Positions 34,058-44,656 of a DNA stretch of 64,000 nucleotides are shown here, piece by piece. The stretch lies in the NCBI GenBank assembly GCA_037447655.1, contig JBBHKE010003324.1, positions 1 to 64,000 on the forward strand, read 5' to 3'. Position 1 is the first letter of the stretch, and each line of letters opens with the position of its first letter. The position numbers and the translations under genes were made by a program. This DNA is from Zygnema cylindricum. Lineage: Eukaryota > Streptophyta > Zygnematophyceae > Zygnematales > Zygnemataceae. The notes below the pieces were generated by a model. That model searched no databases and was not told the origin of the DNA. It saw only the letters and a list, made by a program, of their open reading frames with translations.

Positions 34058-35192
34058 TGTTGAAATTTAAGCATTTTCTAGGTTTGTATTAGGATAGAAA
34101 AGAGCATAGGCAGTCTGCCTCAATCTCCTTCTTCCAAGCCCTCACACTTGTTGTAGTCACTATAGGCTGGATAGGGAGCTAGAGCCATGGCTGCATAGGC
34201 TTTCTAGAGAGACATGAGTATTTTTTGGTAGATTTACCAAAAGGGGGATTGACGGACCTAGGATTTGATCCTGGTACCTACCGTCCGTCAGAATAGCCGG
34301 TAGCCGATAGCGTTATCCTATTGTCTAGGAATGTGCTAGAGTACATGGGGTTTGATATGTATTTAAACATTTATACGTAGGATATTTCGTTTAACTAGCG
34401 AAACGTACATTGGAACATAGAACTTGTTGAATAAGTACCACACGAAATAAATGGTGCTAACATTTATTTCAACAAGGTATTCTAAAAGGCGATCTAATCG
34501 GACGGCCGCGGTAAGCCCCGGTATCGCGCGAAGGACATTTTGGCGGTTTTCGCACGCCGCCACTCCGGACGACACGTGGCAACATCTTACAGGTTTACTG
34601 AATCTCCGAAGCGCACGATAACAAATCTTGATGTGAAAGATGTCACCATTTTGGCCATGCCGTACAAACACTGTACACAAAGTACTCCGGCACTTGTACC
34701 TTTGTACGGTAAAGTCCTATGATTGGTGTGTACCTCAGTACTAGGGGGTTTAGAGAGGGGTTTTAGGACTTAGAATATTTTGGTAGAAGCCGCCTCTCTC
34801 CCAAAGAGCATCTGTATAAATAGGCAAACTTTGCCATTTAATATCAACTCATTTAGTTGACCATTTTCACTGATTCATTTTGCTGCGGACTCAAGGGAGT
34901 CCAAGCTACACAAAGGTGTAGTCGGTCAAAGTTTTTGCCTGCCAGGGTGGTTGAATCTCTAAGGGAAATTCAAAGTGGGGGAATGTGTCCAAATACTCAT
35001 ATTCTAACCTTGCATTCTGTGGGGGAACTAAGCGCACAAAAAGTCTTCTTTCACACGGGTGAAGCTCTATTGGGGTTTTGATTGTCCGGGTGTTAGTCAT
35101 TTGGGTTTATATCAACTTGGAATCGCCACTATCTAGATTAACTTCTTTTGGAACTGCGAATTCTGTGGGGGAATGGAGCCCATAAAATTTCA
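34058..35192 (+). repeat. Copia A 3' LTR
   Basis: Starts TGTTGAAATTTAAGC and ends AATTTCA. The tRNA-like module on the minus strand (34250-34332) has a perfect outer stem GACGGAC/GTCCGTC. GACACGTGGC lies near 34569. Sequence after it is not gypsy but the gag zinc-knuckle region of copia C. Confidence 0.8.
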
Positions 35193-35930
35193 TTTTTGTT
35201 CGGGAGAATACGATTGATATCAGAAGGGGAGGAAAGAGTGGGCAAGCCTAGGCAGCCGGGACCGATTGGAGGAACAAGTATTCCAGGAAACCGGTCGGAA
35301 ATTATGGAGGGGGGGGGTACAAAAATCAGACCGACGAGTTCGGACCGAGGGTTCCCAAGGGTTTGTGTCACTTTTGTAAGAAACCAGGGCACTATATGGC
35401 GGAGTGCACTAAGCTAACCGAACTTTGGTAAAATGAGGGGAAGATCGGTGGACCTCCAAGAGGAAAGAAAAAGGCTCTTGTGACTCAAGTACACGAAGAG
35501 GAATACGAGGACGAGGACAATGATCTCTTGCTGGATGAGGAGTTGGAGGTGAAGATCGAGGTCGAAATTCCTCGAAAGTAGAAATGTGCTTTCGGAGGTT
35601 TATAAGGTTAACGAGGTTAGATTGTGGATACGGGTGCCTCCATGCACATGTGTAAGGATAAACACATGTTCACTAAGATGAGAAAGATTCCCAGCGTAGA
35701 GATAGAGTACGGGGTTGGGAGGGTAGTCACTACTACTATGGTAGGATCGGTAGATCTGAAAGTCTTTGTCGAGGGAAGGACATCTATAGTGACATTCTCT
35801 GATGTGTTGTTTATTCCAGAGTTAAACAAAAACCTCATCTCAACGTCTGTGTTGGATGATAAGGGTTTTGAGACTAGCACTAAGAAAGGAACCAATACTG
35901 CTAGCTTTGAATTGGAAGTTTATTTTGTTC
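35193..35930 (+). pseudogene. Copia C gag zinc knuckle and protease
   Basis: A gag end with the zinc knuckle CHFCKKPGHYMAEC (about 35368-35409) in one frame, then a protease at 35624-35930 with an intact active site IVDTGASMHMCKDKHMF and downstream LNKNLISTSVLDDKG. A frameshift or stops near 35430, 35580 and 35615 separate them. The protease frame runs into foreign sequence at about 35930. Confidence 0.75.
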
Positions 35931-36310
35931 TTTCTAAAATAGACCGCAGAAGCAACCCAAACTATCATGCAAGAAGCTAAGCAAAGCTAGGTCAATGAAC
36001 AATCATTTGAAATGCATCCTCCATATGCGTACACAGACGCAGCAAACAACATTTAGGGTTTTATGGAATAATCAACATAAATAAACCCTATGACAACATC
36101 TAAGGTTTGATGGAATAATCGACATAAACAAACCCTAGGACAAATGCATAAACAATGCATATCAAACAAATATAAAATAACATAAATAAATAATAACAAA
36201 CAAATGCATCACACATAAACAAAAGTATAATCAAAGTATAATCAAATAATCATTATATCATTCAAAGTGCATGACCTAATCGACAACCCTAAAATAGCCC
36301 TCACCGGGGG
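35931..36310. other. AT-rich foreign segment replacing part of copia C pol
   Basis: About 380 bp of AT-rich sequence sits where the GAG-pre-integrase domain and start of integrase should be. It has no resemblance to copia coding sequence. It contains two imperfect copies of a unit of about 50 bp around TTTAGGGTTTTATGGAATAATC and AAATAAACCCTA (about 36050-36140), then AATCAAAGTATAATCAAATAATC-type short repeats. I see no gene, target duplication or inverted repeats. Origin unknown; it may be filler DNA or a captured host fragment. Confidence 0.6.
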
Positions 36311-36321
36311 GGAAGAGATTT

Positions 36322-38883
36322 ATGATGACTATAACTGATGATTGGTCTCGGTATTCCCGGGTATATTTTTTGAAAAACAAGTCCGAAGCTGAGGATTGTT
36401 TTAGACAATATAAAGCATGGAGCGAAAAACTCCATGAAACTCCAATCAAGAGAGTAAGGAGTGACAATGGTGGAGAGTATACTTCTAACCAGTTTGAGGA
36501 TTTTCTGAGGGAAGATGGGGTTCAACACCAAAAGACAGTTCCAGAAAATCCTGAACAGAATGGGGTAGCCGAGAGGTTAAATAGAACACTAAGTGATAGT
36601 GCTAGAAGTATGTTGTCAGATAAAAGGATAGGGAAAAGGTTTTGGGCAGAAGCAATGAACTGTGCTAATTACCTCAAGAATAGAGTTCTTACTTCAGCTA
36701 TAAAAGATCAAACACCTTATGAGAGATGGACAGGCCGGAAACCAGACATATCTCACTTAAAGGTTTTCGGCAGTCAAGTGTTCAGTCTAGATACTGATCG
36801 GTCAAATTGGAAGCTAGATCCTAAAGGAAAACCAGGATACTTATTAGGATATGATGAAGATGTTAAAGGATATAGAGTTTATGATCTAAAAAGGGAAGAT
36901 ATAATCTTAGTAAAGCATCTAGTAGTTATGGATGAAGGAAAGTCTGTAGATCCCTTCAAATATACGAAGTCAGTAAAAATCAGATTTGAGTCAGAAAATT
37001 CCGATGACTTTGAGCTTCCTAACTATCCAGGTTTTAGAGAAGATGACATTCTTGCAGGTACAAATCAGACCGAAAAGGACCCGGCTGTGGAAACTCCAGT
37101 GACAACTCTACTCGAAGCGGAAGACGTGGTGGAAATTGATTCGGAATCAAGGGATAGGGGAGAAGTCGAGTTTGTTCGAAAGAATCCACGAGAACCATCT
37201 ATTCCGGCCTCAGATTTTGAGGGGGGGAGGAGAAGTAGCAAAAGACTGCAAGAAAAACAGGTTAATAACAAGGTAACTAAACTATCTCATCAAGATGAAC
37301 CTCAAACTTATGGAGAGGCGATGACTTGTCCAGAAAGAAACCGGTGGAAGACAGCCATCAATGAGGAGATGGCTTCAATCATGGCAGCCGATACCTGGGA
37401 GCTGGTGGACTGTCCACCTAACCGAAAACCAATCGGTTGTAAGTGGGTTTTCAAACTAAAACTGAACCCAGATAACACAATCGAGCGCTACAAGGCCAGA
37501 TTAGTGGCAAAGGGATTTACACAAAAGGAAGGAATTGACTACGAGGAAACCTTTGCTCCGGTGGTCAGATTTCCCTCCGTCCGCATACTTCTCAGTTTAG
37601 CGGCGGCGGAAGACATGGAAGTGCACCAGATGAACATAAAAACAGCCTTTTTGCATGGAGAATTGGAAGAGGAGATCTTCATGCGACAACCCGAAGGGTT
37701 TGTGGAAGAAGGAGAGGAGAGTAAGGTATGCCGGCTGATTAAATCTCTTTATGGTTTGAAACAGGCACCTCGACAATGGAATAAGAAGCTTGATGAGTTT
37801 CTTACCGGTCTGGGATATATTCGGATCAGCTCAGATCACTCAATCTATGTTTTCGAAGATGAGGAAGGTTTGATATTTATTGCAATTTATGTTGATGATT
37901 TGCTTGTATTAAGTAAATCAATGGAAAAAATTAACAAACTGAAAACCGATCTTAAGGGGAGATTTGAAATGAAGGATATGGGAGAAGCAAGATATATTTT
38001 GGGAATTCAAGTAGAGAGAGACCGAAAAAGGAAAATTATAAGATTGACTCAAAAAGAAGCAATAGGGAACATGCTTGAAAAATTTCAAATGGATAAAGCT
38101 AATAGTTGTACAACTCCAATGGAGTTGAAGAAGGGAAGTGAGGGGAGTGAGGAAGAAGGAGTCATAGTCTTAGACGAGGAATTATCTCATGATGAACAGA
38201 AGTTCATGCAGACTATTCCTTACAGGCAAGTAGTGGGAAGTCTAATCTATTTTATGAATTGTACCCGGCCGGATTTAGCTGCAGCTGTAGGAGTGCTGAG
38301 TAGAAGTCTAAATGCTCCCACTAAGAAGGATTGGGAGGCAGCTAAGAGAGTCCTTAGATACTTGGTAGGAACTAGAGATCTATGGTTGCATTTGGGTGGG
38401 GAGAATACTGACATCACTACTTGGAGTGATGCCAGTTATGGTGATGCTCCGATGAGGAGATGTACTTCTGGATATGTATTATATGTGGGTGATGGGGCTT
38501 GCTGTTGGAGTAGCAAACAGCAAAAGGTTATTGCTCAGTCCACCATGGAGGCTGAGTATATGGCCTCTTGCTCTGCTGTAAAAGAATTGATGTGGGTCAA
38601 GTCTTTGCTTGGTGAGCTTGGTCACCTTAAGAGTGGTGTGCAGAAAATATTTTGTGATAATCAGGCAGCAATCGCTATCTCTGCCAATCCTAAACACCAT
38701 TTTAAAGCCAAACACATGGACATCAGACTCAGTTTTGTTAGAGAGAAAGTAGAAAACAAAATAATCAGTTTAGAGTACAGACCAGATAGTGAGATGGTAG
38801 CAGATATGATGACCAAACCTGTGCCTTCCCCTAAGCTAATTTTTTGCAGGGAGAAGTGTGGTCTGAAATTAAAGATTGACTAG
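36322..38883 (+). CDS. Copia C integrase-reverse transcriptase-RNase H, open frame
   Basis: An uninterrupted 853-residue frame. Integrase: TDDWSRY (about residue 6), VRSDNGGEY (second Asp, about 48) and NGVAERLNR (Glu, about 84), then the copia C-terminal motif FGSQVFSLDTDR. RT: WELVDCPPNRKPIGCKWVFK (about 355), KTAFLHGELEEEIFMRQPEGF, GLKQAPRQWNKKLDEF and the catalytic YVDDLLVLSKS (about 522-532). RNase H: TTWSDASYGDAPMRR, STMEAEYMASC and FCDNQAAI, all catalytic acids present. It lacks only the N-terminal HHCC part lost at 35931. The frame stops at TAG just before the polypurine tract. The long open frame suggests recent activity, but with no 5' LTR the element cannot express normally. Confidence 0.85.
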   Translation: MMTITDDWSRYSRVYFLKNKSEAEDCFRQYKAWSEKLHETPIKRVRSDNGGEYTSNQFEDFLREDGVQHQKTVPENPEQNGVAERLNRTLSDSARSMLSDKRIGKRFWAEAMNCANYLKNRVLTSAIKDQTPYERWTGRKPDISHLKVFGSQVFSLDTDRSNWKLDPKGKPGYLLGYDEDVKGYRVYDLKREDIILVKHLVVMDEGKSVDPFKYTKSVKIRFESENSDDFELPNYPGFREDDILAGTNQTEKDPAVETPVTTLLEAEDVVEIDSESRDRGEVEFVRKNPREPSIPASDFEGGRRSSKRLQEKQVNNKVTKLSHQDEPQTYGEAMTCPERNRWKTAINEEMASIMAADTWELVDCPPNRKPIGCKWVFKLKLNPDNTIERYKARLVAKGFTQKEGIDYEETFAPVVRFPSVRILLSLAAAEDMEVHQMNIKTAFLHGELEEEIFMRQPEGFVEEGEESKVCRLIKSLYGLKQAPRQWNKKLDEFLTGLGYIRISSDHSIYVFEDEEGLIFIAIYVDDLLVLSKSMEKINKLKTDLKGRFEMKDMGEARYILGIQVERDRKRKIIRLTQKEAIGNMLEKFQMDKANSCTTPMELKKGSEGSEEEGVIVLDEELSHDEQKFMQTIPYRQVVGSLIYFMNCTRPDLAAAVGVLSRSLNAPTKKDWEAAKRVLRYLVGTRDLWLHLGGENTDITTWSDASYGDAPMRRCTSGYVLYVGDGACCWSSKQQKVIAQSTMEAEYMASCSAVKELMWVKSLLGELGHLKSGVQKIFCDNQAAIAISANPKHHFKAKHMDIRLSFVREKVENKIISLEYRPDSEMVADMMTKPVPSPKLIFCREKCGLKLKID

Positions 38884-38896
38884 AAAATAAGGGGAG

Positions 38897-39938
38897 TGTA
38901 GAAACTAATGGTTTTTTAAGTATTTTCTAGGTCTAAATAGAAATATAGAAAGAAGCCGAGGCAGTCTACCTCTAACTTCTCTCTCCAAATCTCAAACTTG
39001 TCGCAGTCACTGAGAAATTGGAGAGGAAGCTAGAGCCATGGCTACCTTGGCTATCCTGAGGTTTACGGGAATTTTATACTAGGGTTTATTTATTTATTTA
39101 AAAGGAATGTGCCGGCGGCAGGATTTGATCCTTGTACCTACCGGCCGGCAGACAGGAAATAGCCGGTAGCCTTAGCCGTTAGATCTAGCAGTAGTATTAC
39201 GTGATATATAGTTTGATAATTATATAAATTAGAATACGTACGTTAATTCATTTAACTGTTACGATTTACGGGATGCATAGATCCGGTACGAATGACAGTA
39301 CGGATTACGAATCAATACCGCGCATTTGTTTCGGAATTGAAATAAATACCGCGCATGTATTTATTACGGCCACGATTAAATCTGAATTTAATCGGACGGC
39401 CGGGATTAGCGCCGAGATCACGGAGGAAGATTTCGGCGGTTTGTGGCCATCGCCACATCGGATGACGCGTGGCGAAATTCCGTTGGATCGTAGAATCTCC
39501 GGAGATTATGGCACCGAATCCGGATTTGACATGTGTCGACATTTAGGGCATGTCGAACAATGTCCGTACATAAAGTACACCGGCGGCTGTACTTTTACGT
39601 ACGGAACTCAATTCTGATTGGTTCCGTACATCAGTAGATAGAGTCTGTGAGAGAGATAGGACTTAGAAAAATTAGAAGATAGGACCCCCTCTCCCAGAGA
39701 GCTTCTGTACAAAAGGTCAACTTTGACCCCCCATAACTTACTGCTCAGGGGAGCAAATTCAAAGATTCTTTTTGCTATCGACTCAGGGGAGTCTTGTCTT
39801 CACAGGGGTGAAGTTGGTCAGCGTTTTTGTCTGCCAGGGTGGCAGTTATTTTTGCTTAAACACAAAGGGGTCAGGATTATCCTAGAGGCTTCTTGGAAGC
39901 TGTCCACTCTGAGGACTTATGGAGGTCTCAGAGTTACA
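38897..39938 (+). repeat. Copia C 3' LTR
   Basis: Starts TGTAGAAACTAATGG after the tract AAAATAAGGGGAG and ends GAGTTACA. Its antisense tRNA-like module (39107-39195) has the outer stem changed to GCCGGC/GCCGGC instead of GACGGAC/GTCCGTC, a paired change. A GACGCGTGGC variant of the G-box is near 39463. Confidence 0.8.
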
Positions 39939-39942
39939 CAAA

Positions 39943-41240
39943 CAGGAGATAGGCTATGCATTCCTAAGGTGGGAGACTTAAGGGAAAATCTTTTACAGGA
40001 AACCCATGAGCTTAAGGACATCTAGGTCGCGATATAACTTTTGGTCAGTTGCAGAGTAATTTTTTTTGGCCAGGGATGGCAAAAGAGGTGTCTAAACACG
40101 TGGAAAGTTTCCCTGCCAACGGAGTACACATAGTAACCAAAAACCTAGAGGCCTCTTAACGCCCTTACATATCCTCGAAAGACCATGGAAGTCTGTTAGT
40201 ATGGATTTTATTATCAAGTTGTCAGCTACATCTAAAAGAAATGATAGTATCATGGTCGTAGTCGATTAATTCAGTAAAATGACAATCTTTATCCCTTGCA
40301 AAACTAATGATTCAGTTGTAGATATTACAAATTTATATTTTGACAACGCGGTGAGGAATCATGGAGTCCCCCTAACAATAGTCGCTGATAGGGATTCTAA
40401 ATTTACGTTTGCATTTTGGAAAGAATTGCAACAAAACTTAGACACTGAATTAAAAATGAGCACCTCACATCATCCGCTGACAGATGGACAGAGTGAAAGG
40501 ATGAACCGTACACTAGAAGAAATGCTGGACTGTTTGCAGTGGGGTTCACAACACATGGGAATCTAAACTACCATTAATGTAATATGCATACAATTCATGT
40601 AAACATGCCAATACAGGATTCTCACCGTTTGAAGTTGCATACAAATACAAACCCAAGGAAGCATTGGACTTAATTACCGTGGTCACTCAAGAGAATAGGG
40701 GTTATGGTATGGAGTTTTGGGAATGCATTCCAATAGTTTGGAAAATAGTCCGGGATGCATTAGTAGAGGCACAAAAGAGGCAAGAATTAAATGCTAACCG
40801 CAAACGGGGTGGTTGGGTGTAAGCACGGGTGACCGAGTTTGGCTTTCAACAACTCATTACAGGTGCAACAACGAAGGACAATTGGATACGACGGGGAAAT
40901 TCACTTCTAAGTACATCCGACCATTTACTGTAATCGAGATTATATGGTCAGTTGTTGCCAAATTGGACTTTCCACCTTCAACAAAAAATCATCCTGTGAT
41001 ACACGTCAGTCTGTTGAAAGCGCAAAATCTTCGACCAATTGTAGGAGAATTGGAATTGGATCCCTCATTTACTATAAAACCCGAGGTTCTTAGATGGGTA
41101 ATAGATTGGGTTGGACAACGGTTTTAGGTCGGCAATATTGTATTCTGGCAAGTGCATCATCTAGGAAGGCTAGAAGATGAATTGACTTTGGAGGATATTT
41201 TTTTTGAGTTTTTGCAAAGGTATTGGAAGGATAGTAAAAT
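39943..41240 (+). pseudogene. Gypsy integrase with chromodomain-like end
   Basis: Integrase resumes after copia C: GDRLCIPKVGDLRENLLQE (HHCC-adjacent), then VSMDFI (first Asp region, about 40196), DRDSKFTFAFWKEL (second Asp, about 40388), HHPLTDGQSERMNRTLEEML (catalytic Glu, about 40468-40530). The C-terminal part has GDRVWLSTTHYR (about 40830), HVSLLKAQ and, at 41085-41240, a chromodomain-like end (PEVLRW...WQVHHLGRLEDELTLEDI). Stops at about 40023, 40267, 40564 and 41125. In this class the chromodomain guides integration into heterochromatin. Confidence 0.75.
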
Positions 41241-41544
41241 AGAAGTACTGTCTTGAGAGTGGAATTTGTTTTAACTGAGGTTAGTTAAAAATAAAGAGGG
41301 GATGATGTAACAGTAATAGGGGATAAAACTTGTGTGTAAACGGGTATTGAAGTGTTTTGAATATAGAGTTATGAATTTGGTAGACGTCTGCGAATGAATC
41401 ACACAGGTTGGAGTTGTATTTCCAAAGTTATAGCGATTGGTGTGTTTAGGTGACAACGCGGGGTCAAACTAACAAGTGGGTATCATTGTAACGGGTTAAG
41501 GGTCAAAAGTAGCCGCGGAATTTCAGGCGTACGTTTATAAAGTA

Positions 41545-41729
41545 CACCGACAATCGCTATTAGAGTAAATAGCGCAAATCCGGTGCCCTTTTTTCAAAAA
41601 AGAAACCTTGAAATACAATCCATAATTCTTTTTTTTCTTAAATAGCGTTATTAATTCTATTTCAGGTTTTGTGGTCAAAATTTAGGGGCACCGAATTAGC
41701 GTTATATACTCTAATAGCGATTGGCGGTG
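41545..41729. mobile_element. MITE 1 of 3 in the gypsy 3' LTR
   Basis: Ends CACCGACAATCGCTATTAG and CTAATAGCGATTGGCGGTG, with TA on both sides. 185 bp, non-coding. Confidence 0.8.
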
Positions 41730-41736
41730 TACAGTA

Positions 41737-42094
41737 CACCTTGAATTGTAATTAGCGTATAGAATTTATTAGTGTAAAGAAAAAATTAGCGTCATTCATT
41801 CTAATTTAGTGTCAGGAGACGTGGCAGATTATGGTCCACGTCTTTAAATAGTGTAATTTATTATATTTAAGGTATCAATGTCAAATTTTTTGGGTGCCGA
41901 TATAGCGTACATAAGGCTGCGGTGTGAATCGTTATTAGCCTTACGTACGCTATATCGGCACCCAAAAATTTTGACATTGATACCTTAAATATAATAAATT
42001 ACACTATTTAAAGACGTGGACCATAATCTGCCACGATGACCCTCATTTTTTCTTTACACTAATAATTTCTATACGCTAATAACGATTCAAGGTG
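41737..42094. mobile_element. MITE 2 of 3: long foldback element
   Basis: Ends CACCTTGAATTGTAATTAG and CTAATAACGATTCAAGGTG, with TA flanks. Nearly the whole element is one inverted repeat. Arms 41820-41917 and 41938-42035 are 98 bp with only about two mismatches, separated by a 20-bp loop that itself contains MITE-end-like words (CGGTGTGAATCGTTATTAG). The outer parts pair as well. A transcript would fold into a hairpin of about 170 bp. Confidence 0.85.
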
Positions 42095-42194
42095 TACAGT
42101 ACAGTGACTACAGTAGTTGAGTGTGCACCGTGAACTTCTACTAGTACAGTACCTGAGTGTGCACCGTGTACCTCTACTACAGTACAGTACTGTA

Positions 42195-42743
42195 CACCGT
42201 CAATCGCTATTAGAGTATATAACGCCAATTCGGTGCCCTTTTTTCAAAAAAAAAAACCCGAAATACAATCCATAATTTTATTTTTTCCATTATTTTAATT
42301 AGGTTTTTTTTTTCAATTAGCGTTAATAATGGAAGTACACGGCGATGGAAATAGTGTGGCATACGGACAGGATATTTCCGTACTATATGGTACTTTTTGA
42401 ATTACAAAGGCATAAAAAGACACTTAACATTATTGCGCACACATGTGAATGTGCACTGTAAGAAAGAGATGCAAATTCGTCGAAAAAAATCATGTTCTCA
42501 TATGTTCGTCCGTCGACCGTGTGAACAGCGCGACGACGTACGAATTGTCAGATTTTGTACGGATACACATATTACTGTAGACATCGAAAGGGCGGGTATT
42601 TATTATTCAAGACAACCCAAATTACAGTTAGGGATTAATTAGTATATAATTTTTTTTTCAAAAAAAAAAAATCTCGATTAGTGTTAATAACACTATTTTT
42701 TTTTACGCTGTTTATTCCTTTACTCTTATAGTGATTGACGGTG
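42195..42743. mobile_element. MITE 3 of 3 in the gypsy 3' LTR
   Basis: Ends CACCGTCAATCGCTATTAG and TATAGTGATTGACGGTG, flanked by TA at 42193-42194 and 42744-42745. 549 bp, non-coding. Between MITE 2 and 3 (42095-42194) there are direct repeats of GAGTGTGCACCGTG and ACAGTAC. Confidence 0.8.
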
Positions 42744-43476
42744 TACTAATAGCCGTTTAGTACATATGATTGTTCGTTTCGTACAATTTTTAGTATGAAA
42801 CATCATAAGTTAAAATTTGTAAATTTTATAGGTAGTTTCGAGTATAAAACTTGTGACGCGTGAACGTGCAAAGTCGCGTTTCAATTCGCGCGCGCTTTTG
42901 CACGTTAATGTTGCGTAGTAAAATGTAACATTTCATTGGTTAGTAAATGCTATGTAGTTAGTGGTAGAGTTCGCACGCTTTTGCATTGGTCTGTCTAAGT
43001 CCTAGTTGATCAATGATTGGCCCAGGTAAAACCTTTTCAATGGAGCGTTGACTCTGGCCTGGCTAGTCCAAGGCGATGATGGATATATAGTGAAGTCTAA
43101 GAGAAGAGTAGGCATCTTTTCCTTTGGAAAAGTTTGTGGAAATTTTGACTGATCTTGGTTCTGATCGAATAATACCAAATTGGAGCAATGGCATTTTTGC
43201 ACTAAAATCTCTTACTAACCTAAGTAGTGTTTTAGTTGTTAAGAGATAGAATTATTTAAGAGTGGAGAGTAGTAAAAAACACTTTAAAAAGAAAGGTTGA
43301 GCCATGAGGGCAAGAGACCAAGATTTTGTTATGTGGACAGAAGCTTTTTCTAGTTTCAAGTTTATCAATATGTGAGCGATGTCCAATGTGAATGTGTAAT
43401 ATTCCAATGTATGGAATGTGTGATTGAAGTTGGTTGTAAAAATGGGATTTTTTGAGAGGTAGGAAATCATATCACA

Positions 43477-43598
43477 CCTCCCCTTTCTTAGAAAAAGCAT
43501 GTTTTAATATATCAATATCTGTAAGCCTATCATATCGGTTATATATCGGTTGCATGTTAAATTGTATCACATGGAACAGTGTAGCGGCACGTCGGGTA
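43477..43598. repeat. Right part of repeat X, the gypsy target
   Basis: Closely matches 48180-48297: TAGAAAAAGC, GTAAGCCTATCATATCGG, TTATATATCGGTT and GGCACGTCGGGTA occur in the same order. Together with 10669-10828 it reconstructs the same sequence seen unbroken at 48069-48297. A minus-strand copia LTR begins at 43599. Confidence 0.8.
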
Positions 43599-44656
43599 TG
43601 TAATTTTGTGACCTGTATTGGCCCACATAATGTCATGCTTATATGAATCTCTTAGATAATATTTGCATTTTTGACTCTAGCACTGAATAAGTGCCACCTT
43701 GGCACGCAAAAACTGAGACCGACTACACTGCTGTGTAGCGTGGACTCCGGTGAGTCCGCAGCAAAAAAAAACACTGATATTGCTCCCCTGAGAATTAAGT
43801 TATGGCTGTTGTAAATCGACGAATTTTTATAGATGGCCTTTGCGAGAGAGGGTTAAAAAATATTTTCTAAGTCCTAAGAACTTACTCATAGCCCCTCTAG
43901 ACCAATCAAATTATCATACACTACATAATGTATATACAATGTACGGAAGCCGTAGTACTTTATATACGCAATTATGCGGCACCACTCTCGGTCTGCCACG
44001 TGGCAAATAAGTCGTCGCTGTTCTATCCCTTTCTTCTCTAGCATCTTATAAGATGGTGCCACTTGTCATTTTTCCTCCACTTTGACAAAGTGCTCCCAAA
44101 AAGTCTTTTCGGCACGCTGGTACTCATGCTTGCCGTCCGTTCCTAATTCGTCGATCAATTCTGGCCGTTCGATCCTGACGGCGCGCCGAATAATCTTTGT
44201 TGACCATTGAAATTCTACGACCGTCATTCCGTGTTGACCGTTGCCATCGATCGCGAACGACATTTGAATTCGTCCGTTGAAGTTTGAGGTTGTTTTGTTT
44301 ATTTCCTATGGTACAGTATTTCGTGCGGTACTGTACGTTTCATGTTCCTTTTGTTTCGTATGTGTCGTCACGTCATAATTTAGCTATTTATCATATACGA
44401 CATTTGTAACGCTTCATCAAGATCTATTGGATAAAGCAAACGGCTACACTGTACAACAGTTATCCGGAGGTCACAAGATCAATTCCTGCTCCTAACAGTC
44501 CACCTTTTGCAAGGGGTGTTTCTTCTGCCTGTCTTCTTATATGCCTAAGACAGCCATGGATGCCTGGCGATTCTCAGTGACTGCGACAAGTATGAGAACT
44601 GTAGAATGACCATAGACTAACAAAAGAGATAGAATACAAAATACCATTTTTCAACA
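43599..44656 (-). repeat. Copia D 3' LTR
   Basis: On the minus strand it starts TGTTGAAAAATGG and ends AAAATTACA. It carries a tRNA-like module on the plus strand at 44421-44495: TATTGGATAAAGC, then AGATCAATTCCTGC. GCCACGTGGC lies near 43998. Confidence 0.8.

Larger units (their letters stand above)
23583..35192 (+). mobile_element. Copia element A (gag/RNase H-relic family) with nested insertions
   Basis: 5' LTR 23583-25813 (split by a reversed solo LTR), half-tRNA primer site, gag 25818-26177, insertion of copia B (26178-32490), rest of gag and RNase H relic 32491-34057, 3' LTR 34058-35192. Without the nested copies it has the same gag-plus-relic structure as the composite at 14264-21561, but diverged and full of stops. 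The LTRs are about 1136 and 1135 bp after removing the solo LTR. The flank on the left is GGTTT and on the right copia C sequence follows directly, so its original target duplication cannot be seen. Confidence 0.8.
35193..39938 (+). mobile_element. Copia element C, 5'-truncated, with intact pol end
   Basis: It begins abruptly in gag directly after the copia A 3' LTR, with no 5' LTR or primer site of its own. Then come protease, a 380-bp foreign segment, integrase-RT-RNase H in one long open frame, a polypurine tract and a 3' LTR (38897-39938). The right flank resumes the gypsy integrase (CAAACAGGAG). The left border of the whole pile is GGTTT at 23578-23582, so no matching target duplication exists for C. 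The structure suggests recombination between C and an A-type LTR, with loss of the C 5' end. Confidence 0.75.
10829..43476 (+). mobile_element. Ty3/gypsy chromovirus-type retrotransposon, decayed and heavily nested
   Basis: Order read along the plus strand: 5' LTR (10829-11768), primer site, gag, zinc knuckles, protease, insertion 14264-21561, reverse transcriptase, RNase H, insertion 23583-39938, integrase with a chromodomain-like tail, polypurine tract, 3' LTR (41306-43476, itself containing three MITEs). The protein order PR-RT-RH-IN identifies Ty3/gypsy. The flanks CCTCT (10824-10828) and CCTCC (43477-43481) are a 5-bp target duplication with one change. Stops and frameshifts interrupt every domain, so the element is dead. 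Removing the nested copies leaves roughly 7.8 kb. Confidence 0.85.
41306..43476 (+). repeat. Gypsy 3' LTR, interrupted by three MITEs
   Basis: Preceded by a purine-rich stretch (AAATAAAGAGGGGATGA) and begins TGTAACA, ends ATCACA. Collinear with the 5' LTR, except that 41545-42745 is extra. At the matching point of the 5' LTR (about 11064-11070) the sequence is unbroken, so the extra block is an insertion. Confidence 0.85.
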
